NCBI GenBank assembly: GCA_003427395.1 | Contig: BFEA01001033.1 | Location: forward strand, 95,569-123,607 | DNA: 28,039 nt | Direction of reading: 5' to 3' | From: Chara braunii | Lineage: Eukaryota; Streptophyta; Charophyceae; Charales; Characeae | Shown here: positions 9,000-19,839 of the stretch, piece by piece | Position numbering within the stretch: the first letter of the stretch is position 1 | Layout of the letters: every line of letters starts with the position of its first letter | Notes under the pieces: generated by a model | The model's database searches: none | The model's input: only the letters and a program-made list of their open reading frames with translations | What the model was told of the DNA's origin: nothing | Translations under genes and position numbers: made by a program

Positions 9000-9990
9000 C
9001 TAAAGGATGCGGCATGGACCGAAGAAGCGACGCCTGAACTTGTGAAGTGTATCCGCTTCAAGCTGCAAGTGGCCTGCGTCGACGAGCACGTCAACATCGA
9101 CATTGAATGGATGATCCATTCGTAATCGTTTCGCTCGTGCGGCCATGAGAGTCTGGGAGTCGGCTAGACTTTCGTATGCATGCTTCATAATCGTCGTCAT
9201 GTGGACGATTCAGTTGTCAAGCGCAGGACAACGAGTGTTTGGGTCCAACTACGACGGTCATAGGAAATCTGCGGGTACGTGAGAGTGGTAGTCGAGGTCG
9301 CAATAGAATGGCGACATCTCCTTGGTTAGCGAAACAGCATGGTTGTACACAATATCTGCATGAGCTAAATGTAAGTCTCACTGCTGGTCATCCCTAATAA
9401 ACTCTCGGAGGATATTACTGAGAGTTTTATAGATGACCTCAGTCTGACCATCCGTCTGAGGGTGGTAAGATGACGAGAAGCGGAGCTGTGATCCGTACAC
9501 CTCGTGTAGGCGTCACCAGAATGTGCTAGTAAAGCGCGGGTCACGGTCGGAGATGATGCTCCGAGGTAAGCTGTGATCTCTCACGACTCGGTCGAAGACG
9601 ATGTCAGCGAGCTCACGAGCGTTAATGTGATAGTGGCATGGGACAAAACATGCACAACTCGTGAAGCGATCGACGACGACCAAGATAGCATCATGACCAC
9701 GCTCAGTGAGTGGAAGAAGAGGACCAACGAAATCCATCAAGATGGACTGCCAACGACCCTCGGGTATGGGTGGGGGTTGAAGCAACTCATACAGAGGGTG
9801 GTTCTCACTGTTCCCCTGCTGTCAGGCAGGACACTCTTGGACGTAGGCTCTGATGAGTTGAACTTCGACCAAACGTATAGGCGGCAAACACGAGCCAATG
9901 TCTTGTAGAAGCCCATATAACCGGCAGTTGCCTGGTCATGGAACTATGCTACAGCCTCAACGCGGAGCTGTCCGGTGGAGGGAACGCACA
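9000..9990 (-). pseudogene. pol: DD35E integrase remnant
   Basis: The zinc-binding part shows FHDQATAGYMGFYKTLARV (the second His, usually in GHxG, is Tyr) and then ECPA with TGA (9822-9824) where the second zinc Cys is expected. The core keeps Asp in LMDFVGP (9732-9734), Asp in SDRDPRF (9546-9548) and Glu in TDGQTEVIY (9438-9440), with 35 residues between the second Asp and the Glu. A TGA (9513-9515) interrupts between them, and another replaces a probable Trp downstream. The C-terminal GPF/Y-like motif RRFFGPCRIL lies near 9000-9030. Confidence 0.85.
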
Positions 9991-10174
9991 TATGTGGTTC
10001 TACCTAACCAAATTCGCCATGCCAATACATGAAACCGTTCTCATAGAGGGTGTATGAAGGAACGGTCTTGCCACTCCGCAGTGTCACATGGATGGCGCGA
10101 TAATCCGGGCAGTGTTGGTACTGAGCGCGATACGCGTCGATCACCGACTGATCAACAGTGGTAATGGAGATCGT

Positions 10175-10965
10175 AGCAAGATGGATGAGTTCTTGATTGT
10201 GATCAGGACGGTGGCACAAGGCATCGACGACATGGTTCGTTTCACCCTTGATAAGCTGAGTAGTGAAACTGAACTCGGATAAAGCACGTCACCAACGTGC
10301 CTGTCAAGGGGAAAGTTTGGGCTTCACGAGGAAGGCTTGGACAACAGAGTTGTCTGTGCACACCGTCCAGGGCGCCCCGTGCAGACAATGACGCCAATGT
10401 CGGGTGGCATAAACTATTGCGAGAACCTCACATTCACCGGCAGTGTAATTTATCTCGACAGGCAGGAGTTGACGGGAGTAGAAAGCGATCGGGCAATCCC
10501 CAGCACGAGTCTCGACAGTCCCATCCTCCGCGATGGTCGGGGAGTAAGTAACGGAAGGACTATCAGTGGAGGGGGGGGGGGAAGAGGAACATGGGGATAA
10601 GGTGAATCAGGAGGAGAGGCAAACACCCGAGAAAGTACAACTCCTACTGCAAAATTTGACGCATCAGTGGTGACGATAAAGGGACGGTCAAAATCAGGGA
10701 GGTGACAAACCGGCGCACAAATCACCGCCTTCTTGAGGGCGTGAAAGGCGTCATCGCAGACCCTCCTGCAGAACCACGACGGGTTCTTCCGGAGGAGGGT
10801 GGAGGTAAGGATGTAGAAATACCTAGAGTATCCCTGGATGAAATTAGTATAGTAACTAGTAAGACATAGGAAAATGCGAAGCTGCTTGACAGATATGGGG
10901 ACGGACCACTTCGCAATAGCAGTGATTTTCGTGTCGTCCATGTGGAGACCCTGGTCAGACACATT
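10175..10965 (-). pseudogene. pol: RT thumb/connection and RNase H domain remnant
   Basis: After the TGA the frame continues (10962-10580) through the thumb to the first RNase H motif TTDASNFAVGV (Asp at 10664-10666). A run of 11 G at 10571-10581 gives a poly-proline stretch and a frame change. In the other phase the rest of RNase H follows: PIAFYSRQLLP, a block containing GECEVLAIVYATRHW (catalytic Glu), CTDNS (Asp) and, at the end, ETNHVVDALCHRPDH (fourth Asp; usually ADALSR). Two further stops lie between them. All four acidic residues are kept. Confidence 0.82.
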
Positions 10966-10968
10966 GTG

Positions 10969-11640
10969 TCATAGGAAGTTCACTTTGCGTTGGGCAAAGC
11001 GGCATTTACTAAGCTTGGCATAGAAGTCATGCTTGCGTAAGCGTTGTAGGACATCGTATAGGTGTCTGAGATTGTTTTCTAAGATACGAATGTAAAACAA
11101 GATGTCGTCCAGGTGTACGAGAGCGTATTCTTCAAGGATGTCCCTGAAGATGCCATTTATCGTCGTCTGGAAGGTGGCGGGTGCATTGGTGAGGCCGAAT
11201 GGCATCACCGGGAACTCGTACTGGTCGAAGCGCGACCGAAAGGCGGTCTTCGGTTGCTCCTTTGAGGCAACGCGGATCTGGTGGTAACTGCTACGAAGAT
11301 CGTTCTTCGTGAAGAAGCGGTTGCCTGCCAAACGGTCAAACAACTCATCCATGTGAGGCATGGGATAGTTGTTCTTAACCATGTAACGGTTAAGGCCACA
11401 GTAGTCAATGAAGAGGCGAAGAGTTTCGTCTGCTTTGTGAGCAAAGAGGACAGATGCACACCAATGGGAGTTATTGGGTTTAATGAAATCCAGTCGAAGG
11501 AGCTCCTAAAGCTGACGCTTGAGTTCCATCGCCTCTGGAATCGAGAGTCGGTAGGATGTCTGCTGGTAGATATAATAGTCAAGCACGAGCTGGATGGAGT
11601 GCTCAACAACGCGCATCAGAAGGATCTCGTTGCATGAGAA
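10969..11640 (-). pseudogene. pol: Reverse transcriptase domain (best preserved part of pol)
   Basis: The domain copies element RNA into DNA. In frame are the linker block ending EAMELKRQL, a TAG codon (about 11503-11505), the fingers block with RLFIDYCGLNRY, KNDLRSSYHQIRVA (first catalytic Asp at 11299-11301), the block FPVMPFGLTNAPATFQ, and the catalytic pair in VHLDDILFY (Asp-Asp at 11104-11109; most gypsy elements have Y or F before the x-DD). The frame stays open for about 180 codons after the TAG and ends at TGA just after KVNFL, where FLGH is usual. All three metal-binding Asp residues are present. Confidence 0.9.
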
Positions 11641-12147
11641 ATGCGGGGGGAAAACGCCGTGGTACTCTCGATTCAAATCGTGAACGACGAACTCTAAATC
11701 CGTCGTGAACCGCGTGAGTTCCTCAACGTCTGTGTCGGAACGAGACGTATGGGTGAACTCGGTAGTGAACGATGTAGGGACTGGGGATGTCGAGAGGGGT
11801 ATCCGCAGCAGGCTCAGGGGTGAATGTAGCGATGGGACCCACAAACATGGAGGAAGGATCAGGGGGATCGAACTCCAATGAGATGAGTTCAACCCCGGGA
11901 CAAAGTCGATCATAGCTAAGAAGATTCATGACGTTCACTGAGTAGAACGTGGCGTTCTCTTGTCGTATGAAGTGAGCAAACTAACGAGAAGAAGTGAAGG
12001 CGATGTCTGGGTGCGACCCAGAGGAACGAGTGTCCTAGGGAGGAAGGTCGGGAGGGGTGTCGCTCGTAGTTCCAATGAAGGGAACTCGATGGGTCTGGCC
12101 ACACTTCGTTTCGTCTGACCACACTTCGTTTTGAGAAGAGTATCTCG

Positions 12148-12446
12148 GTCGCCCATTCGGCCTCTATGCCACAGAACCGGCGAGATGAGGGAGTGTCAAG
12201 GATAAAGTCGTACCCAATCTCTAGCACGTCGAAGTATGCAGAGGAATGGTAGCGCCGAGGCGCCTGGGTACTGTCCGGTGGCTGAAGGGTGAGGGAAAAG
12301 TGGAGATCGGAGACCATCTGATTGAAGAAGCGTTGCGTCTTGTTATCTCCAAGGGTAACGGAGATAGGAGAGCGAGACCCGGAAGTAGCTAGATGAACTT
12401 TCTGAACCACGCGAGGGTGAACAAAGTCTCCCTGCGAGCCGGAGTC
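12148..12446 (-). pseudogene. Retroviral-type aspartic protease remnant
   Basis: The active-site triplet Asp-Ser-Gly is encoded by 12438-12446 and is followed by SQGDFVHPRVV, as in gypsy proteases. The frame runs on past TLGDNKTQ to a segment EIGYDFILDTPS, which matches the second conserved block (usually ILG-TPW) with changes. A TAG codon directly precedes the catalytic Asp, so this copy cannot be translated through the active site without readthrough. The frame is then open to about 11916. Confidence 0.8.
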
Positions 12447-12958
12447 CTATAAAGCGAGATATACCCTCATAGATGTCCCCAAGCGGATAGGAATGATGGG
12501 GAGGGTGCGATCAACGTCATAGAGCAGAGTGAGAAGACGACGCATGACGTTTACGTGTCTCGTGAGTCACTCATGACGAGCCTGAAGAATGTTAAAGTCC
12601 AAGAGAGATGACACAACATCATCGTGAGTCGCGAGCTAAGCGCTACTACAACGAGTTGTGGGAATGACGCGACGCGTCGGAAGTCTCGAAGGGGAAGGAT
12701 TAGATGCGGCGGTCTACGGTGGGGCAAATGGTACCTCGACAGACGGCGGGGCAGAGGGAACTGCATCTGTCGTGTCCTAAGGATCCTTTGGTGAGGTAGC
12801 CAAACGGGCAAACTGCAACTCTGTGATCGATAATCCAACTATGTGCGAGGCCTCAGCGGTACACTACACCATGGCTAGCTAGATGGGACTGGTCAGGCGG
12901 GGTCAGGAGGGGACTAAGATCAACGCTGACAAGAAATATCAGCATAGTGTCGATCGAG

Positions 12959-13847
12959 GGTGGCATGATATGAACAACGTGAGGAGGTGTGTCCATCATG
13001 ACGACAACGACGGCAACCGCAAGTAGCCTCCAGGGCGGCGCGCTCCTCAGGGGATAGAGCTCCGCGAGGAGGGACGAAATCCTACAGGAGGTCTATCTGA
13101 GGGACCACGAACGTGAGGGCGTCTGCCTGTGCAACGCGACTGCGCGCACGACCCATAGCGGACACGGTCATCTGCAAGCGCTTGGCCATCGGGACAGTGT
13201 CACTGGCAACATCCAAGTGGTACTGGATGACATCCCGAAGCTCAATGTCGTCAGGGGCATCCCCAAAGGTAGGGTCGAGCTCAGTTGAGGCATCCTCTCC
13301 ATACTCGAGAGAACTGTAGAGCCACGAGAATGGCGCTTCAGGTCGAGCTGGTCGGCGAAAGCGACCGGCCACAGAGGATCAACCGCAAGTAGCACTGAGT
13401 GGCGACGGTGGTGGATCGTGAAGAAGATGGGGTGTTGGAGAAACGACTGCACATCTATTGGTAGTGTCGAACAGCCTTGTAGGCCTACTCTGAGGAGGCG
13501 AAGGTCTGTCTCCAAAGCTCGATGCGGTGGTCAGTCGGAATACTGGCGACGAACTTGTTGGTCAAAAGGACCGCAGGTAGGAGTGTCTCATCGCAAATGA
13601 GGTAAGCGTCCTAAAACACCCAGATGCGGCACTCTAGGTCTGCTGGTGCGGAGGATCCGCGCCACTGCGTCTGTGTGACCGTATCTAGGACGTCGGTCGC
13701 GTCGTGGAAAGTGCCATAGCGGTCAAGAAGGAACGCGGTGAAATCCACAGTGGGAGTCTCATCTGAGCGAGTACGATGGGTATAATTCTCCCATAACATA
13801 AAAATTGTGGCGATTTTTGTGACATGATTATCGCATGTGGGCCCCAT
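12959..13847 (-). pseudogene. gag: Degenerate gag with CCHC zinc knuckle
   Basis: Gag forms the particle and binds the element RNA. The clearest part is a zinc knuckle of spacing C-x2-C-x4-H-x4-C (CRRCRHDGHTSSRC) at 12974-13015. Upstream, fragments in several frames resemble the helical capsid part, for example a segment beginning FVASIPTDHRIELW interrupted by amber codons, and the segment at 13082-13372 ending in PQIDLL. The frame changes repeatedly and no complete Gag is possible. Confidence 0.75.
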
Positions 13848-14927
13848 TTATAAACTGTTGGAACTGTGTTGATAAACTGTTTGGCGAGTGGGTGTCATGT
13901 GGTCTACCAGAAGTGAAGGAATTCAACGTTGATCACAAATGTCGCAAACAGATTATATTGTGTTCAATTGTTGATCCATTTGTTGAAAATATGTTGAAAA
14001 GTTATTGGAAGTGTGTTGACCACTTGTTGAAAATTGCACTTCTTGTTGGGAAAAAAACTTCATTCTAGGTGCTCGGGTCGTACAGTGGTGTGGTTTCTTC
14101 CTATGTGAGTACATCAGTTTTGTATGTTGTTGATGAGAATGCGACAAAACAACGTACATCATTATGGAAGAATGAGGATCTAGTTGGTCCTTGTCATTGA
14201 GCAGGTCACGACACGTAGGATCATTGTGCGTGTACGAAAGTATAATAAAAACCTAACATTGACATATAAATCGTGATCTGTGGAAGGAGGGAGGCAACAG
14301 CGCAGTATAGGAATTAGAGACCTACAAAAAATCACCTTTATCCGCAGTTGCACCATAATACACTGTACTTTCGTGTTTTTCAATCTTTCAGTGTTCGCCT
14401 ATTCTTGACAGGTAATACACACTGATATTTTGTAGGTTTTGTTTTGATGACATTGTCAGAAAAAATGGTGGGGACGAGGGAGAGGGGGGGGTGGCTGTGA
14501 GAGGGGAGAGACATAGAGAGGGAGAGGGAAAAAAGTGGCATGAGCGGTTTGTTTTTCGTGGAAATTGATCGAATTTATAAAGTGACACGCATAAGTCAAC
14601 GTTTATTTTTTCCTCTTCTGGTTTGTTGTAATTCATTCTACGAATGAATGCATGCAGGAGCCTCAAGAATATGGTATGCCTCCTTGCTATAAGCAGGGTT
14701 CACTATTGTATGACACAATTTCTCTGACACGTCAGTTCGAGACATGAAGTGGCATGCAGTAGCCAACCTTGCACCAACAACAACCAATAACAGTTGTAGG
14801 TTGTGGGTGATGTTTGTCATAAACAACTTTAATCGGTTGTACAATATTCATTGTATTATGAATAACACAACCTATGTTGTGCACTCAGTGTTTGAGTATC
14901 GTACTCCACAGTCATCATTTTCGTTTG

Positions 14928-14929
<2 letters not shown>
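13848..14929. other. Non-coding stretch upstream of gag
   Basis: AT-rich DNA with GTTGA words (13850-14060), a purine-rich tract at about 14458-14535 and an inverted pair TAGGTTGTG/CACAACCTA (14797-14805 and 14866-14874). No LTR matching the 3' side of the gypsy element and no primer-binding site is recognised. An orphan copy of the right arm of the hairpin family downstream, GGCATGCAGTAGCCAACC, lies at 14751-14768. Confidence 0.5.

Positions 14930-14986
<57 letters not shown>
14930..14986. repeat. (CT)n microsatellite
   Basis: About 28 CT repeats directly before the first unit of the hairpin-bearing GT-rich repeat. Confidence 0.98.
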
Positions 14987-14989
<3 letters not shown>

Positions 14990-16166
14990 GCTACTGCGTG
15001 TTATTTCAACTCGCAACGGGCGTGTATGGTCTGTGTTTGGCACGCAGTAGCCAACCTAAAGCGTGGTTGTGTATGTGGTTGTGTGGTTGTGGTTGTGGAT
15101 GTGTGGTTGTGTGTTTGTGTATCTATGTGTCTATGTGTATGTGTGTCTGTGTATCTGTGTCTTTGTGTGGCTGTGTGCGTCTGTGTGCAGGTTAGTTACT
15201 GCATGCTGTTTCAACTCACAACGGATGTGTATGGTCTGTGTTTGACATGCAGTAGTCAACATGAAGCGTGCATGGCAGAATGTGCATATACATGTTTGTG
15301 CATGTTTGTATGTCTGTCTCTGTATATGTGGTTGTGTGTCTGTGTATGTGGCTTTGTGTCTGTGTATGCGGGTGTGTGTATGTGGGTCTGTGTGTATGTG
15401 GGTGTGCGTATGTGTATGTGGCTGTTTGTGTGTCTGTGTATGTGGTTGTTTGTGTGTCTGTGTATGTGGTTGTTTGGCACACAGTAATCAACCTGAAGCG
15501 TGCATGTTAGAATGTATCTATATATTTGTGTGTGTTTCCATGTCTTTTTGTGGTTGTGTGCGACTGTGTGTGTATGTGTGCGAGTGTATGTCTACTTGTA
15601 TAGTTGTACGTTTGTCTGTGTTTGTATGATTGTGTATGTGTACCTGTGTATGTATGTGAGCATGTTTGTGTGCAAGTTAGTTACTACGTGCTATTTCAAC
15701 TCACAACGTGCGTGTATGGTCTGTATTTGGCACGCAGTAGTCAACTTGAAGTGTGGTTGTGGTTGTGGCTATGTTACGGTGTATCTATGTGTGTTTGTGT
15801 ATGTGACCGTGTGTCTTTATATGTGGGTGGGTGTCTGTATATGTGGTTGTGTATCTGTGTATGTGGTTGTTCGTGTGTCTGTGTATGTGGTTGTTTGGCA
15901 CGCAGTAGTCAACTTGAAACGTGCATGTTATAATGTGTTTGTGTACCTGTGTGTCTCTATATGTCTTTGTATGGTTGTGTGTGTTTGTGTGTGTCTATGT
16001 GCGAGTGTATGTTTACATGTGTGGATGTACGTTTATCTTTGTTTGTTTGATTGTATATGTGTACCTGTATATGCATGTAAGCATGTATGTATGCAAGTTA
16101 GCTACTACGTGTTATTTCAACTCACAACGGGCGTATATGGTCTGTGTTTGACACGCAGTAGTCAAC
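14987..16166. repeat. GT-rich minisatellite with embedded long stem-loop units
   Basis: Four units pair a left arm like GTTAGCTACTGCGTG with a right arm like CACGCAGTAGCCAAC over a conserved 40-base loop that includes TTTCAACTC and TATGGTCTGT. They lie at 14987-15054 (13 of 14 paired), 15191-15260 (14 of 15 with two G-T), 15676-15745 (13 of 15) and 16097-16166. Extra right arms without a left partner occur near 15479 and 15900. DNA rich in TGTGTATG fills the gaps. Unit 2 carries A/T where unit 1 has G/C at the same stem position. The long open frames here come from the GT repeats and are not genes. Confidence 0.8.
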
Positions 16167-16584
16167 CTGAAGCGTGTATGTCAGAATGCGTCTTTGTATG
16201 TATATGCATGTCTATCTGTCCGTCTCTGTTTACGTTTGTGCATGTTCTGAGTGGGATGATGCAAGGACCATTGGAAAAAAAATCCTCATTTCGGCTTCCA
16301 AGAATATAATTTGGGCAAAATCTTATGTTTTGATGATATAGTAAATTAGTAATTAAAAAAAAAATATATATATATATATATATATTGAATTCGATTTTTT
16401 TGTTTTATTAATATTTTGCTTTGTTTAAAGGTCAGGTTTAGTTTCGAACGATTGTTGAAATTGTAGTGTATTGTGATCGTTGCTCTCATATATAAATTTT
16501 ATAAGTATCATGATTTTTTATTTTGATGGTGAACGACGGGGACATTGTTTAATTGTGTGTGGGAATGTTGTCGAAGCAGAAACC
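16167..16584. other. Non-coding AT-rich stretch
   Basis: Holds a (TA)n run at about 16364-16385 and otherwise featureless AT-rich DNA up to the MITE target duplication. No gene seen. Confidence 0.55.
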
Positions 16585-17144
16585 CTTACACGGTAAGTAG
16601 CAAATCCGGATATCCGACAGACGAATTTTATCCGGAATTTTCAATCCGGATGAAATTTCTGGATTAATTTCGGATATGGAAAATCCGGCCCTGCGCAACA
16701 TTTTTTTTTTACCGAAAAAAAAAAATAAAAAATCAAAAAAATCAGGAAAAATATTATGTTGTTCATATCAATGATATGAACAACTTTTGGCTTGAGGCCA
16801 TCTTTGATTACTCAACAGATATGAGGATAAAAAATGAAACAGAACAAGAAAATAATATTTAGATAAAAAATTATAGAATGAATTTAGCATCCCCCCTCTA
16901 AACCCCTTTATTCCCTTTCTTATCCTTGTTGAACCATTCCAGGCCCTATCAAGCTTTTCATGAAAGATGAATGTAGTTCTATTATATTTTGCATGCGCAA
17001 TATCACTTTTTTTTTTTTTTTTTGCTTTTTTTAGGTCTTTTTTTTTATCATCCGGATTTCTGGATGATCCTACGCCCCGATCATCTGGTCAGATAATCCG
17101 ACAAGATTATCCGGCCAGATAACCCATGCTACCTAGCTTACACG
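16585..17144. mobile_element. Non-autonomous hAT-like MITE with 8-bp target duplication
   Basis: The element (16593-17136, 544 bp) is flanked by an exact 8-base direct repeat CTTACACG (16585-16592 and 17137-17144), the length made by hAT transposases. Its ends are inverted: the left has TAAGTAGCA and the right, read inward on the minus strand, TAGGTAGCA. Subterminal regions are full of TCCGGAT-type words in both orientations (ATCCGGATATCC near 16602, ATCCGGATTTCTGGATGAT near 17050), as expected of transposase-binding repeats. Inside, a 12-bp perfect hairpin (GTTGTTCATATC/GATATGAACAAC, loop AAT) lies at 16758-16784. There is no coding capacity. Confidence 0.75.
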
Positions 17145-17149
17145 CTTAT

Positions 17150-17510
17150 TTTCTCGGTATTTTGAACATCGGACGTTGTCCGACATTTGTGAGAATTTTT
17201 GACTTGATGAGGCTGACGCGTTTGTCAAAGTTTTTCAGACTAACTTATGACCGAGAGATTGAAACTTTTTGAATTCTAGTCTGGACGCCTGAGGCGTCCG
17301 ATAGTAATGACGCTAATCGGCGGTGTGAGAGGTTGTACGCAGTTTCTAGTGGGACGATAGAGACACACGATTGTGGGAATGCTAGAGGTAGACCTATCCT
17401 ACCTAAAATAATGACGCGCGGCTTAACAGCTGCACGTCTCAGAGTCTGAACAGTTAGAAAAGAGGGACCGCTTTAGGTTACGGTTGCGGCATAGGAAAAG
17501 TAAGTCGTCC
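17150..17510. repeat. Dispersed repeat D, copy 1
   Basis: Shares ordered blocks with 27335-27680: TTTTGAAC, CGGAC-n3-GTCCG (hairpin, 17170-17182), CTTGATGAG, GATTGAAA, a second hairpin (GGACGCC/GGCGTCC, 17283-17299), CTACCTAAAA and GACGC. Copy 1 begins next to the MITE. No coding capacity or known family recognised. Confidence 0.7.
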
Positions 17511-19329
17511 ATACTATTATTATTATTTTAACAGCCCTCTGATGGAAAGAACTATGAGATTGATCCAGCGCTAAAAGACTTAGAGGTGGTGGTTTAACCT
17601 ATCTGGCCAGCGCACCTGTTCGGGCCGTCGGCAAGGAGACCACCCGCGTGAAGGAGTTAGGTAGGCAGACCTTGCCAAACCACGGACGGAGGACCCACAG
17701 AGGCCGAGCTGTCGATAAGGAAGATCTGCCCTTGCTCGTACCGTAGTAGAAGCTAGCCCAACAAGTAACTTTGTGGTGATTATCTTGTGAGGATGCAGTG
17801 ATTTTGGGCGGTGTGGACATGGGGTTCCATTTGGGACAGTCCTTGGTAATCGTGGAGCAGTAAGACTGCATTGGGACTGTCCAAGATACGAGGACCATGT
17901 GAGACTTATTGTTGAGAACAGTCTACTCGAAGGGTTATCTCACTTAAGTTCTTTAGTGGACATGACCCTTGTTCTTTCAGACACTTGGAGAAACACGCAA
18001 ATTACTATTTGGTTGAAAGGTCACAACTTGTGAAGTCGTAGCCCTTGTGGACCTCGTATTTTTAACTTCAACGGGGGATACCTTTTAGGGATCTTACTCG
18101 GTTTTCTTTAGTGAGTCGATCCAAACTTTACCCAAGGTCGTTTGTTTGACTCAAATTTCCCTTCACACCTGCGCGAACCCACACTTGCTTAACCTTGTTC
18201 ATTGAATATTCGTTGAAAAGACAAAGGAAATGTGTGTTTGCGTGTGAATGGAGAGTTGTGAGTTTAGGTATGATATTTTTGCATGTTTCTCAACTTCAAT
18301 GCTTCGGATTTTTGTATAGGTAGGTACAAGGATGTTTGTAGAGAGATTTAGTTGTGCCTACTTAGAATTGGTGAACAAGGATTGTTTTTTTGTCGACCTA
18401 TCAACTGCCAGCTTGTCAAAAAGACTTTTGTTTCGACAAAGAGCTTGGGTTAATTATGTGAGCATCGTACGAGAAATTTGTTTCAAATAAAGAAAAACAA
18501 AATTAAACTGATTTAGTAGTTTTTTAAGATCTATCTGTTCGACCCCAAATAACCATTGTTATCTATACTTGTCCAAATGGTTCTTATTCTCGATCTTCTC
18601 TTACTTTTTTCTGTTAAGTTACGGTAACCCCGAGTTTGGGAAAAACGAGAGCAACGAAAATCTTCTCGCAGCGGACACTCTCTCTTTCTATGAAGCATTT
18701 GGGGTCGGGATTCGTTGTTTTTAGAGCCCGCTCTATTATCGATCCAGACTGGACCGCTCCACGGGGGGTACTTTGCCAATTCGGTGGAGGCAACCCGACG
18801 TCTGAGATCCTATCTTGTGCGCGGACGAGGAGGAGAAGTACCCTATACCACTTCCTAAAGGAGAGACATTGAACACTTTAATTAGTGCACCCAATCAAAA
18901 ATCATCCACAAAGCAGGATGTTATCCAAAAAGGTTAGAAACATATGGAGATAGGTGTGTGCGTACCTAATCTTAGGTTGGCGGTGAGCTGGAATGAATAA
19001 CTTTGGCAACACATCTGATCACGTAAAAACTGAGGAAGTTCGACAACCTTGCCGACTGAATCAAGGATATTGTTGAACCCAACATTTTGTTGGATGTTCA
19101 GTATAGTTTTTTTTGTCGAGTTCGACCTGAATTTGTTGGGTCTTCTTTTGATCTTGTTTATTGGATGCATCTTATGATGATGCAAATTCTTTCAGTTGTT
19201 ACTTCAGATTGGATATACTTTTTTATTGACTACGGTCGATTCGTTTTGATGTAATTATGTGTGGTTGTTACAACCTTCTTTTGACCAGTATCTAAAGTAA
19301 CTAGGATTAATTTTTGGGTGTCACGCTTG
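17511..19329. other. Non-coding stretch
   Basis: No gene, RNA or named repeat recognised in 1.8 kb. There is a short TTATTATTA run near 17514. The open frames at 17599-17898, 18531-18872 and 18934-19185 lack recognisable domains, and two of them overlap on opposite strands. Confidence 0.5.
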
Positions 19330-19660
19330 GTTGAGGCCGACCTAGTCAACCAACGTCCACTTCGTACTTAGGAGATCAACGCCCTAAGGGACGAACGACG
19401 TTTTGGTCCACTTGACGTTTATTCAAGCGTTTCCTGTAATACCGCAAATCGAGCAAACGCCCTCGGCTGACCTACCTGTGCGATTGAATCTAAAAAACTC
19501 CGCACGTGGGTCAGTAGCTCGGTAAGGATACACCCCGAAGGGTGGTGACAGCCCCTTAGGGAAGGTAAGTTGTGCCCGCGGGGACCTATCCTGTCGTAGG
19601 GGACCGTCGAAAGTACGGTTGCCGCACGCGGCTAGAGCGGCGAAGGACGACATGACCTTA
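19330..19660. repeat. Dispersed repeat E, copy 1
   Basis: Shares ordered blocks with 26270-26600: CCTAGTC, GTAATACC, CGCCCTCGGCTG, TGCGATTG, GGTGAC, GGTAAGT and CCTATCCTGTCGTAGGG. The last forms a small CCTA/TAGG hairpin. Part of the same sequence is the inverted arm of the 22922-26697 element. The copy fades after about 19660. The frame at 19423-19935 on the minus strand follows from the repeat. Confidence 0.7.
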
Positions 19661-19839
19661 CTCATCTCGACAATTCGTGAGGTTATTTCTCGTTGTCCCC
19701 AAGTTGTTTCAGATGTGTTTTGTTTACTCTTGCGTGGCGTGGCCGGAAGGGCTTTCGCCTTTTGCAAAAAAAAACGGAAGCCGATGCGCTTGACAGCGAG
19801 TAGGTATATGAGCTCAAACGTTATTCTGACATTCTCATG

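Larger units (their letters stand above)
8723..13847 (-). mobile_element. Decayed Ty3/gypsy LTR retrotransposon
   Basis: Reading on the minus strand from 13847, the order is gag with CCHC zinc knuckle, aspartic protease, reverse transcriptase, RNase H and integrase, which is the Metaviridae order. Catalytic residues survive, but the frame carries many stops and shifts. Stops lie at 12447-12449 (TAG next to the protease DSG), about 11503-11505 (TAG before RT), about 10966-10968 (TGA after RT), 9822-9824 (TGA at an integrase zinc cysteine) and 9513-9515 (TGA). An 11-G homopolymer sits at 10571-10581. No second LTR-like copy is seen upstream of 13847, so the element is truncated or its LTRs are unrecognised. 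The downstream end merges into the repeats at 7537-8810. Confidence 0.92.

Noticed and set aside
13848-14700. 5' LTR of the gypsy element
   Set aside because: No sequence here matches the DNA beyond the integrase end, and no primer-binding site complementary to a tRNA end was seen.
14744-16309. Cys/Val-rich open frames of up to 269 codons
   Set aside because: They are translations of GT microsatellite DNA, present on both strands and in several phases.
17190-17270. Possible hammerhead ribozyme in repeat D (CTTGATGAG and a downstream GAAA)
   Set aside because: The core needs CTGATGA, while both copies have TTGATGA. The GAAA lies too far away and no three-stem fold could be drawn.
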